The notes beneath the pieces are model-generated. The model was not told the DNA's origin. It saw only the letters and a program-made list of their open reading frames with translations, and did not search any database. From Xanthobacteraceae bacterium (lineage in GTDB: Bacteria > Pseudomonadota > Alphaproteobacteria > Rhizobiales > Xanthobacteraceae), in contig JAIEPP010000545.1 in assembly GCA_019748335.1 (NCBI GenBank), forward strand, positions 1 through 55,362: a stretch of DNA of 55,362 bases. The letters are read 5' to 3'. This document shows, one piece after another, positions 37,190-44,361 of the stretch (within the stretch, counting starts at the first letter, position 1; each line of letters starts with the position of its first letter). The position numbers and the translations under genes are program-made.

Positions 37190-37471
37190 TCAGCGTGCGT
37201 ATCGGCCGGCGATCTGGCCGGTCGGTAGCGTCTGGCGCTTTGCGGGAAGCACGGAGCCGCGCGGATCGGACGTCGAGGTCACTGCCCCGCGTTCGGCCCA
37301 GGTTTCGAGATCGTCGACGGAATAAACGACGCGCCCACCGAGTTTGCGGTAGGCCGGGCCAGTGCCGTAGGTGCGGTGCTTTTCGAGGGTACGGGCGGAC
37401 AGGCTGAGAAATTCAGCGGCTTCCTTGGTCCGCAGGTAACGTGGCGGGAGCGCGGCGGTATCGGGTCGCAT
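37190..37471 (-). CDS. AlpA/excisionase-type helix-turn-helix protein
   Basis: The 93-residue protein has a MerR-like winged helix (LRTKEAAEFLSLSARTLEKH, then GGRVVYSVDDLETWAE). These small proteins sit next to repA in related elements and act as activators or recombination directionality factors. It lies 18 bp upstream of the repA start, so it may be co-transcribed with it. Confidence 0.88.
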   Translation of the reverse strand: MRPDTAALPPRYLRTKEAAEFLSLSARTLEKHRTYGTGPAYRKLGGRVVYSVDDLETWAERGAVTSTSDPRGSVLPAKRQTLPTGQIAGRYAR

Positions 37472-37607
37472 GGGGCGGGCCTCCGTGGGGTTGCTGGGGG
37501 CCGCTGGCGATCAGCGGCTGACAGCGACCACGGTGGCGGAGAACGGTCGGCGGGAAGGATGGGGGACTTGGGTTGGCTAAATTACCCACCCCGGTCGCTC
37601 GCACAGG

Positions 37608-38150
37608 TTAGGTGCGACGGCGATGCCGAAGCAGGTGCAAATAGCCGCCATTGATGAGCGCCATTCCGGCTTCGACGAAGGCGATCACGGCATCACGCAG
37701 GGGCGAGGTCTTCCAGGGTTCGGTATCGATACGCGCCGCGCCATAGATTGCGATGGCGATTTCGCGATAGGTCGCGCCATTCATGCGGCCATCTGCGGCG
37801 CGGAGTTTGAGGCGAAAGCGACGGCGCTGCTCGACAGTCATGCGCGTGTCGCGCAACGGTGGACGTTGGAGCGAGGCGCGGGAGAGGCGTGTCAGTGCAT
37901 CGATACGATCAAGGATGTCGTCATCTATGGGAATGACCACCGCAAGCTGATCGTTTGGGGATGTGCCGGGAAGAAAGAGAATCTGGAGGTCATGGTCGGG
38001 AAGACCGGAATATGATCCTTCAGGGCCGTCACGCCCCGCGACGAACCTGTCGGTGAGGCTGTTTGAAGCGAAAGGCAGAAAATTCGGCCGGGTTGTCAGA
38101 AAGAGGACGGCGGGGTCGTTCGACGGCGACCACACCACCTGTTGCTGCAT
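37608..38150 (-). CDS. DUF2285-domain part of a split DUF6499-DUF2285 regulator
   Basis: This frame carries QQQVVWSPSNDPAVLFLTTR and then the DUF2285 helix region (DTRMTVEQRRRFRLKLRAAD, GATYREIAIAIYG), a DNA-binding-like domain in transfer regulators. I give the first in-frame ATG (38150), but it has no ribosome site. The preceding gene ends in the matching N-terminal domain in another frame, so the two are best read as one regulator broken by a frameshift between about 38150 and 38175 (see findings). If so, the gene is a recent pseudogene or there is a sequencing error. Confidence 0.7.
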   Translation of the reverse strand: MQQQVVWSPSNDPAVLFLTTRPNFLPFASNSLTDRFVAGRDGPEGSYSGLPDHDLQILFLPGTSPNDQLAVVIPIDDDILDRIDALTRLSRASLQRPPLRDTRMTVEQRRRFRLKLRAADGRMNGATYREIAIAIYGAARIDTEPWKTSPLRDAVIAFVEAGMALINGGYLHLLRHRRRT

Positions 38151-38370
38151 GGCAGAACGACTTGGTCTTGCGGGGAAATCGCAACCCCCAGCGCTGCTGC
38201 ATGTCGTCAGGCAACGGATGTGTCTCGACGCCGGCATCGACCAGGCCGGCGTAATCGTCCTGATACGGCTGGTATCTACGAAGGCATTCCCAGGCGAGAC
38301 CTTCGATCGGCAGAGTATCGAAGAAGTCGTAGCTGCGGTCGTCTCGCCAGTCTGATGTATCGTGCCTCAT
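38029..38370 (-). CDS. DUF6499-type N-terminal domain of the split regulator
   Basis: MRHDTSDWRDDRSYDFFDTL then IEGLAWECLRRYQPYQDDY match the DUF6499 'transcriptional regulator' domain, and it runs through DDMQQRWGLRFPRK. In full-length relatives the WGLRF segment is followed directly by a WSP..DP..LxLT strand, which here is found in the -1 overlapping frame. The remaining ~45 residues of this frame (SFCHAATGG onward) look like out-of-frame translation. Confidence 0.65.
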   Translation of the reverse strand: MRHDTSDWRDDRSYDFFDTLPIEGLAWECLRRYQPYQDDYAGLVDAGVETHPLPDDMQQRWGLRFPRKTKSFCHAATGGVVAVERPRRPLSDNPAEFSAFRFKQPHRQVRRGA

Positions 38371-38499
38371 CGCATCAACTCCCCCGCGTGGTGCGCGTAA
38401 GTCGAGCGTGTGATTTTTCGCTGCGCGAAGAGGATGTTGGAAGCCCGGAGGAGGGCATTGCGTGATGTCGAAAAGGCATCACACGGGGTTGCGAACCTG

Positions 38500-38760
38500 T
38501 CAGCCGTGTGCCGGTCGCAGGAGGTGACGATAGCCGGTATGTGTCATCCAGCGGGCGCGATCGAGATGGCTGTCGTGGATGCGTCGGCAGCGTTCGGGCT
38601 CACGGGCGGGATCGAGGCCGAACAGCACCCGCACGGCTTCTTCCCAATGCGCGCCGTCAGCGGCTGCGTCCAGCAAGCGCATGTAGAGTTTGACGTGCGA
38701 CTTGTCGTAGTCGGTGAGATCTTGCCCCGACGGCGCGATGTCCTGGAATGATTCGATCAT
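38500..38760 (-). CDS. Small DUF2285-like DNA-binding protein
   Basis: The 86-residue protein starting MIESFQDIAPSGQDLTDYDK with LYMRLLDAAADGAHWEEAVR and DPAREPERCRRIHDSHLDRA is a common small helical protein between the XRE gene and the DUF6499 gene in these elements, annotated as DNA-binding. I chose ATG 38760. The longer frame upstream adds 31 unrelated residues. It probably acts in transfer control with its neighbours. Confidence 0.8.
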   Translation of the reverse strand: MIESFQDIAPSGQDLTDYDKSHVKLYMRLLDAAADGAHWEEAVRVLFGLDPAREPERCRRIHDSHLDRARWMTHTGYRHLLRPAHG

Positions 38761-38856
38761 GGTGTAGATTCGGCGGATACGTGACGCCTGTCCATTAACC
38801 AAGTTTGGTCCGAAATGGCGACCGTGCGAATGACGAGGGGCCTGGCGGCCCACGGG

Positions 38857-39123
38857 TCAGCGTAAACCGGTAGATCGGTTCGGCTTGTTTCTGCGATCAT
38901 CGACCAGCAGCACTCCTTGCCCTCGGTCGGTCGACAGAAAGACGATGCCGGCGCCTTCCAAGGCCCTGCGTGCCTGATCGCGTGTCGTCTCGTACACATC
39001 GAGTCCGCTTTCGGATTCGAGGCGTTTGAGCGCTGTCAGCGATATGCGGGCCTTGTCAGCGAGCGTCTCCTGCGTCCAACCCAGCAACGCGCGTGCGGCC
39101 CGTGATTGTCGGGCGGTGATCAT
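38857..39123 (-). CDS. XRE-family helix-turn-helix regulator
   Basis: The 88-residue protein opens with a Cro/CI-type helix-turn-helix (SRAARALLGWTQETLADKA, ISLTALKRLESE) followed by a short beta hairpin (GAGIVFLSTDRGQGVLLVDD). Such small XRE proteins often repress the regulator cluster of conjugative elements. It has its own upstream gap (39124-39428). Confidence 0.88.
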   Translation of the reverse strand: MITARQSRAARALLGWTQETLADKARISLTALKRLESESGLDVYETTRDQARRALEGAGIVFLSTDRGQGVLLVDDRRNKPNRSTGLR

Positions 39124-39428
39124 GCATGATCACCTCCCATCGCAACCGGCGCGCGCTCCAGAACTACGGCTATTTTAGTCGCATTAGACCGCTTCGGCCA
39201 GATCAAAGACATCGCCGGAGGGCCGTGTTGCGCTGGCGCCGACTTGCTGATTCGGGCAATCGAGCCGTTGTCGCTGACGAAACGAAGGTTCTGCGGGCTG
39301 GCTTTTGCAGTAAAGCCGGAGGGCGCGACTTCGGTGTGGCCCGACTATTTGGGGCACGCATCTGCGACTGGGTGCGATTTGAGCAGGAAGGCGACCCCGG
39401 CCTTTCGGCCGGGGCCTCGTACGCCGCC
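39124..39428. other. Gap of about 305 bp with no supported gene
   Basis: No reading frame in this stretch looks like a protein family. It should hold the promoter of the XRE gene and the hairpin after the DUF736 gene. CTTCGGCCAGATCA occurs at 39192-39205 and again at 39972-39985 on the other side of the DUF736 gene. Confidence 0.5.
39395..39414 (-). terminator. Strong hairpin after the second DUF736 gene
   Basis: CCCCGGCC (39395-39402) and GGCCGGGG (39407-39414) form a perfect 8-bp GC stem with a 4-nt loop, 14 bp past the DUF736 stop. No T run follows on the minus strand, so it may act as a transcript-end stabiliser rather than a full terminator. Confidence 0.5.
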
Positions 39429-39755
39429 TCAGTCTCCGCGGCGGCCGTTGGGGCGGGACCAGATCAGCGAGTAGCCCTCGCCGTCTTCGTCATCGAAGAG
39501 GTTGGCGTAGATCGGAGCATTGAAGCTCGGATCGTCGAGCTTGAGGCCCAGATAATCGCGGCCCTCGTTGGAGCGCTTGGACCAGGCGGCGCCGATCTCG
39601 GCGCGGCCGACCAGGACCCGGTGGCTGGGGGCGTTCTCGCCGTTGGCGCGCAGGTCGGGGACGATGCGCACGCCCTTGGCCTGGACGCTGAGGGTGACGA
39701 TGTCGCCGGTGAATTCGTTCGAGCCGGTCTTCTTGAAGGTGCCGATGGTCGCCAT
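39429..39755 (-). CDS. DUF736 protein (second copy)
   Basis: The 108-residue protein MATIGTFKKTGSNEFTGDIV is a textbook DUF736 member (GRAEIGAAWSKRSNEGRDYL, SFNAPIYANLFDDEDGEGYS). The start at 39755 fits the family, and the longer frame adds 27 unrelated residues. It is clearly diverged from the copy at 33619-33966, so the two are paralogues rather than a recent duplication. Confidence 0.92.
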   Translation of the reverse strand: MATIGTFKKTGSNEFTGDIVTLSVQAKGVRIVPDLRANGENAPSHRVLVGRAEIGAAWSKRSNEGRDYLGLKLDDPSFNAPIYANLFDDEDGEGYSLIWSRPNGRRGD

Positions 39756-40327
39756 TGTAAGTCTCCGTTTTCCGTTTCGAGCCCGCACCATTGCGGCCTC
39801 GATGGCGATCGACCGGACGGAGGCGAGCGACGACACATCGCTTGCGACCGCAGCGCAGCGGAGGATGGCGCAGGCGCGACTTTGTTGTTTCGCGAGGAAT
39901 GACGGCGCAGCCGGCAGGGGAAGAAAGTCGAGACCAGCCGTTGTGGCTTAGGCGCTCGAGGCGAAGCCGTCCTTCGGCCAGATCAGGCCATTGAAGAGGC
40001 CGTTTTGAGCGGGCGCCGGACGGACAGATGACGGAGATGGTGGTGGTCCTGGCATTGGTCATAGAGACCTGACCGGCGACCACAGGCGGATACAGCCATT
40101 GAACCGGCCAGCGGGCTGCGCATTTCGCCGCTCCGCCAGCCCTGACGAAACGCTTCGAGACCGAGGTTCCTCTGGCCGTGATGCCGGTGCCGATCCCGAC
40201 AAGCTCCACCGTTCCGTGACAGGCGGCACGATCGATGCTCTGTAACTCCGTTCCCTATCGGGCCAACTGGATGACGCGGGCGACAATGGTGTTCGCTGCC
40301 TGGTCTTGCTCCGATGGATGTCGCGGG
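39756..40327. other. Gap of about 570 bp with no supported gene
   Basis: Open frames here, including a 371-codon frame on the minus strand and a 239-codon frame running into the DUF736 gene, have arginine/proline-rich compositions typical of shadow frames in GC-rich DNA and no family resemblance. The stretch presumably holds the promoter of the DUF736 gene. I see no RNA gene. Confidence 0.5.
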
Positions 40328-40768
40328 TCAGGCGTGGGATGTATGCCCGGTCGCAGGGCCGGACGCCGCCATCCCAGTGATGCGCGTGAAGGCGACGATG
40401 CCGACCGCGACGGCTCCGATGACCGAAAAGACGACCTGCCATGTCTCCGACGGCATGGTGTGCTTCACGATGCCATGGGTGGCATGGAAGCCGGCAACCA
40501 CGGCCGGGGCAACGAACGCTGCGGCTACGAGCAGACGTGCCCAGGTTGGGCGGACGGTGGCGAGCAGGAGTTGGCCGATGCCGAAGGTCAGGCCAGTGGC
40601 GACAAAGCCGACGACAAGAGCACCGAGCCAGCCGGCGCCGGTGCCATAGGCCCATGTGCCCGCAGTCACGCCTGCGAAGAATGGCAGGGCGAACACTGCA
40701 AGCGTGAAGAGGAGCCAGCAGAGGAATCCGATGGCGGCTATGCTGAGAAGAATGCCGACGAAGATCAT
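40328..40768 (-). CDS. Small polytopic membrane protein, unknown
   Basis: The 146-residue protein has about four membrane helices (FVGILLSIAAIGFLCWLLFT, LPFFAGVTAGTWAYGTGAGW, LVVGFVATGLTFGIGQLLLA, WQVVFSVIGAVAVGIVAFTR). I do not recognise a function. The hydrophobic pattern is too regular for a shadow frame. Proteins like this are found in the accessory part of related elements and could affect surface exclusion or the mating bridge, but nothing here proves that. Confidence 0.75.
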   Translation of the reverse strand: MIFVGILLSIAAIGFLCWLLFTLAVFALPFFAGVTAGTWAYGTGAGWLGALVVGFVATGLTFGIGQLLLATVRPTWARLLVAAAFVAPAVVAGFHATHGIVKHTMPSETWQVVFSVIGAVAVGIVAFTRITGMAASGPATGHTSHA

Positions 40769-40900
40769 GGTGGTGTCTCCGTAAAATGTTGGACGGATGC
40801 GCCTCCACCACCACCACGGCGCGTCCGCGAGAATAACAGAATTCGAGTCGCCGGGGAGCGGAAACGCGAAGCGTCCGCCGATTGTGCGACCCGGTTCGCC

Positions 40901-41068
40901 TCATGAGGCGAAGGGGTCGATTTCGCCGACGATGGCGGTTTCGTCGCCGTCGTATTCCGACGCCGGGGTGACGGAGAGCGTCCCGTCGCCGGCGCGATAG
41001 ATGACGATGGCGGCCATCAGGGTGGTGGCGAGGCTGAAGGCGAAGGCGTGAGCGGTTTGGAAGGACAT
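40901..41068 (-). CDS. 55-residue membrane-anchored protein, unknown
   Basis: ATG 41068 follows AGGAG by 9 bp. The product MSFQTAHAFAFSLATTLMAA has one N-terminal membrane segment and a short acidic tail (YDGDETAIVGEIDPFAS). The family is unknown to me. The ribosome site and composition support a real small gene. Confidence 0.55.
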   Translation of the reverse strand: MSFQTAHAFAFSLATTLMAAIVIYRAGDGTLSVTPASEYDGDETAIVGEIDPFAS

Positions 41069-41347
41069 CGACCTGGCTCCTGTTTGAGCGGAGGTCCATC
41101 CCCCGCTGACAGGCACCCGAAGAGTTCGGCCGTTGGCCGCAATCACCGCGCAGGCGAAGCCGGAGCGGCGGCACGCTATGCGTAGTCCGACCCTTTACGG
41201 GTTGATGGCGTCAGGCCATCGGCTGAACCAAGGATCAGCGTCTTGAAGCGGGGGTGGTCGTCCGATCTGGAGACCGTGATGTCTGTTTGCCGCCAGGGCC
41301 GTTTTTGCCCGATTGCCCGTTCCAACCCCGTTGCCTGTGGCAGGTGG

Positions 41348-41770
41348 TCAGCGTTCGGTCTTCCAGGGGTCGATGACCTCGACATTGGCGGCGTCGAATG
41401 CACTGGTGTCGCGTGTGGCGACAACGAAGCCCTTGGCGGCCGCGATCGCCGCGATGTAGCCGTCGGGCGTCGGAAAGCCTTTCCCGGCCGTTCGGGCTTT
41501 GACGGCGAGATCCGCGTAATGCCGTGCGGCATCGATGTCGAACGGCAGGATGCGATCCGCGAACAGCTCGATTACCCCGTCCAGAGCGTCGGTGAGCCTG
41601 TCCTTGCGCTTGCCGTCAGGGAGCGTGCCGACGCCGAACATCAACTCGGCGATGGTGACGCTGGAGAGAAAGAGCGTTTCCGCCGCCTGCTCGTCGAGCC
41701 ATGCACGCACGGTCTCGTCGGGAGCGGGCTTCATCGCCTCCGACACGACATTGGTGTCGAGCAGGATCAT
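41348..41770 (-). CDS. VapC/FitB-type PIN-domain toxin
   Basis: The 140-residue PIN protein starts MILLDTNVVSEAMKP with the first catalytic aspartate (Asp5) and ends with GKGFPTPDGYIAAIA and ATRDTSAF, which hold the other acidic residues. PIN toxins cut tRNA or other RNA. The start overlaps the antitoxin stop by 4 bp. Its likely role is addiction to the element. Confidence 0.92.
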   Translation of the reverse strand: MILLDTNVVSEAMKPAPDETVRAWLDEQAAETLFLSSVTIAELMFGVGTLPDGKRKDRLTDALDGVIELFADRILPFDIDAARHYADLAVKARTAGKGFPTPDGYIAAIAAAKGFVVATRDTSAFDAANVEVIDPWKTER

Positions 41771-42021
41771 TCGAAGCTCATGGGCTCGGCGGGCGTATTG
41801 TCGACGGTCCGCTCAAGTGCTTCGACATCCTCGTTGGTGAGGCCGATGCGACGGCTGGCCTCGGCGAGCACCGTACCGAGACGCAGCCGGGTTTCGGGCC
41901 GGACGGCCGTTTCGAGGATGTCGCGCATCTCGGCCTCGGCGCTGCGGCCGTGCTGCGCCGCCCGCACCTTGAGGGCGCGGTGCGTCGCGTCGGACAGATT
42001 TCTGATCGTGACTGCGGGCAT
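41767..42021 (-). CDS. VapB/FitA-type antitoxin
   Basis: The 84-residue ribbon-helix-helix protein (MPAVTIRNLSDATHRALKVR, GRSAEAEMRDILETAV) is the cognate antitoxin and probable autorepressor. The RHH is N-terminal and the C-terminal tail would wrap the toxin. It lies directly upstream of the PIN gene. Confidence 0.9.
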   Translation of the reverse strand: MPAVTIRNLSDATHRALKVRAAQHGRSAEAEMRDILETAVRPETRLRLGTVLAEASRRIGLTNEDVEALERTVDNTPAEPMSFE

Positions 42022-42108
42022 GATAGCGCCTCCGTCGAAGCTGATGGCAATGATAGCAAAATAGCGAAATTGCCATCATTTTTCAAGATGGCGGGGGGCC
42101 GGCAGCGC

Positions 42109-43035
42109 TTACGCGCCGCCGGAGCCGAACCGATAGACCGGGATGCCCATCTTGCGGGCCTTGTCCGCGAGATTGTCCTGAATGCCGGTGCCGGGGAAGA
42201 TCACGACCCCGATCGGCACGACGTTCAGCATCTGGTCGTTGCGTTTGAAGGGAGCTGCTTTGGCGTGCTTCGTCCAGTCGGGCTTGAAGGCGACCTGCGG
42301 CACCTTGCGGGTGCCGGCCCAGCGTGAAGCGATCTTCTCGGCGCCCTTCGGCGAGCCGCCGTGCAGCAACACCATGTCCGGGTGTTTGGCGTGGATCTGA
42401 TCGAGCTTGGCCCAGATTTGCTTGTGGTCGGCGCTGTCTCCACCCGAGAAGGCGATCTTTGGTCCCGTGGGAACGAGCACCTCGGTATCAGCGCGCCTCT
42501 TGGCGGCGAGGAAATCCCGGCTGTCGATCAGCGATGCGGTGAGATTGCGATGGTTGACCCGTGATCCGGTTCGTTGCGACCAGGGCGAGCCGGTGGCGAC
42601 GAGGTAGCGTTCGGCGGCCGCTTCGCGGAAGGTTTCCATGCCGTCGCGGCGCTCGATCAGGTTGCGCCCGATGTCAATATGACGCTCAAGCTGGAGGGAC
42701 TTTACCTCGGAGCCGTCTTGTTCGCGCTGAAGCTGCTTTTGCGCACGCTCGTTGTCGTCCAGCTTCTGTTCGATCCGGTCTACGGCGCGGTGGAACATAT
42801 TGACGGTCGACCAGAGGAGATCGGGCAGATCGAAGTCGAGGCCCGTGTCGGTGATCGTAGCGACCAGGGCGTCGAAGATGTCGGCGACGGCTCCTTCGAT
42901 GATGTGGTCTTCCGGTGGCGGACGCTGGTCGAGTTCGTCTTCGGAGGGGCGATAGCCGTGGAGCTGCAACTCCTGGATCAGGTGCTCGGTCGGGGATGAC
43001 TGATGGTGCGGTTCGTAGTCGTCATGCTCGCTCAT
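42109..43035 (-). CDS. DUF2493 (SLOG-fold, DprA/YspA-like) protein
   Basis: I chose ATG 43035 (MSEHDDYEPHHQSSPTEHLI), preceded by GGAG at 7 bp. The 308-residue protein has a helical and coiled-coil N-terminal half (about 70-150) and a C-terminal Rossmann-like DUF2493 domain (PKIAFSGGDSADHKQIWAKL, DMVLLHGGSPKGAEKIASRW, VIFPGTGIQDNLADKA). SLOG-fold proteins bind nucleotides or nucleotide-derived ligands, and DUF2493 genes are common in the leading region of conjugative elements. Its role is unknown. Confidence 0.85.
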   Translation of the reverse strand: MSEHDDYEPHHQSSPTEHLIQELQLHGYRPSEDELDQRPPPEDHIIEGAVADIFDALVATITDTGLDFDLPDLLWSTVNMFHRAVDRIEQKLDDNERAQKQLQREQDGSEVKSLQLERHIDIGRNLIERRDGMETFREAAAERYLVATGSPWSQRTGSRVNHRNLTASLIDSRDFLAAKRRADTEVLVPTGPKIAFSGGDSADHKQIWAKLDQIHAKHPDMVLLHGGSPKGAEKIASRWAGTRKVPQVAFKPDWTKHAKAAPFKRNDQMLNVVPIGVVIFPGTGIQDNLADKARKMGIPVYRFGSGGA

Positions 43036-43141
43036 GGGATGCTCCGTCGGTTGGACCGCGACCGTCGCGGCCTTCATGGCGACGAAGCCCACCGGTGGGA
43101 CGGACCTGCACTCGGAGCGAAGCGCAGGGCTTGATGGCTAA

Positions 43142-43200
43142 GGCCGACTATTTTGTCTCGCGATGGAAAGGCCCGCAGGGCCGCCGGAAAATAGTCGGCC
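43142..43200. repeat. 13-bp perfect inverted repeat enclosing a second hairpin
   Basis: GGCCGACTATTTT (43142-43154) and AAAATAGTCGGCC (43188-43200) are exact inverted repeats, and the 33-nt loop holds GGCCC-GCA-GGGCC. The structure lies in the 291-bp non-coding gap between the Toprim and DUF2493 genes. It could be a bidirectional terminator, a cruciform, or a folded single-strand promoter. Confidence 0.7.
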
Positions 43201-43326
43201 GCCGCCATTGCCGGACCGGACCGACTGTGGGCCGATCGCCCTCTCGAAGGCCGAGGCGCGGTCCTCTTCCGATGGCTGGCGCATCCTTGCGGCATGTGGC
43301 TACGCGCTGCCCTTCAGCCCTTTCCG

Positions 43327-44361
43327 CTACGCTGCCAGTTTCATGAAGCGTGTGACGTCCTCCGGAGCGAGTTGCACTCGGACGCCGGCTCGGAGTGCAT
43401 CGATGCCGAGCCGCCGGAGATCTTCGTTGAAGTCCCCAAGTGCCGGCGACAATGGAATGGCCTCGATTCCCTCGGCGTTCGCCCGTTCGATCAGCATGTC
43501 GCGCGCGCCGTCACCAGCGGGATCGTCATCCCGAACGATATAGAGCCGCCGCAGATTCAGCGGGAACAGGATCGCGGCCAAGTGTGCCGCCGAGAGCGCC
43601 GGCGCCATCGCCATGTGGGGCAAGACCTGCCGGAGCGACAGCATGGTCTCGATACCTTCGCCTGCCGCCATGACATTGCCGGACGCCCCGATGCGGACGG
43701 CATGACCGAGCAGATCGCCCATCGCCTTGCGCGGCGTGTCGATCGGGGCTTTGTCCGAGCCGTCGGGCGCGAGCCAGGTGCGGTGCGCGCCGGTGATCTT
43801 GCCGGTGAGGTCGGTGACGGCGGCGATCATGGCGGGCCATGTTTCGGTCGGACCGTCGTCGGGCTTGTAGTAGCAGCGGGGGTGGAAGCGCAGGTTTCCG
43901 GTTCCGTGCAGAAGCGTAATGCCGCGTCCGCGCAAATACGTCTGCACGATGGTCCCGACTATCGGCTGCGTCATGGCGATGAGCCGACGTGCCGCCTCGG
44001 CCGATCCCGATGGCGCTGGCGCCAGTCCGCGGCGTGATGCCGGCTCCGGCTCGGGATGTGGCAGACTGAGGAAGGTGCGGGCCTCGTCGGCAACGTCGGC
44101 GAAGTCGATGAGGCCGAGCGATTCACGGATGACGTCGAGCAGGTCGCCATGTTCGCCGGTGGCGGCATCGGTCCATTTGCCTGCTGGCCCCTTGGGCGTA
44201 TCGCGCAAGCGCACGAACATGGAGCGACCGACGGCATTGCGAGCATCGCCAACCTGCCAGTAGTTGCCATGGCGCTGGCCGTTCGAGAGATAGTGACGGC
44301 AAACCGCCTCGGCCTGACGGCCAAGACGGTGTGCCAGATCGGAAGCGGCCCGCCGCGCCAT
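43327..44361 (-). CDS. Toprim-domain primase-like protein
   Basis: The 344-residue protein (start 44361, MARRAASDLAHRLGRQAEAV) has an N-terminal DNA-primase-like region (NYWQVGDARNAVGRSMFVRL) and a C-terminal Toprim fold: GNVMAAGEGIETMLSLRQ with the catalytic Glu, and LYIVRDDDPAGDGARD with the D-x-D motif. It is likely to prime the transferred strand or act in its repair. Its start overlaps the upstream stop (TGATG). Confidence 0.9.
   Translation of the reverse strand: MARRAASDLAHRLGRQAEAVCRHYLSNGQRHGNYWQVGDARNAVGRSMFVRLRDTPKGPAGKWTDAATGEHGDLLDVIRESLGLIDFADVADEARTFLSLPHPEPEPASRRGLAPAPSGSAEAARRLIAMTQPIVGTIVQTYLRGRGITLLHGTGNLRFHPRCYYKPDDGPTETWPAMIAAVTDLTGKITGAHRTWLAPDGSDKAPIDTPRKAMGDLLGHAVRIGASGNVMAAGEGIETMLSLRQVLPHMAMAPALSAAHLAAILFPLNLRRLYIVRDDDPAGDGARDMLIERANAEGIEAIPLSPALGDFNEDLRRLGIDALRAGVRVQLAPEDVTRFMKLAA

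Noticed and set aside
37560..37610. GGGT...ACCC dyad near TAAATTACCC as a promoter operator
   Set aside because: The half-sites are only four bases and the -10/-35 spacing does not fit. It is too weak to report.
39244..39474. Plus-strand 76-codon frame in the DUF736 downstream gap
   Set aside because: It has no ribosome site and runs antisense into the DUF736 gene. It matches no family known to me.
40059..41174. Minus-strand frame of 371 codons
   Set aside because: It overlaps the small membrane protein gene in another frame. It is rich in Arg, His and Pro and has no ribosome site.
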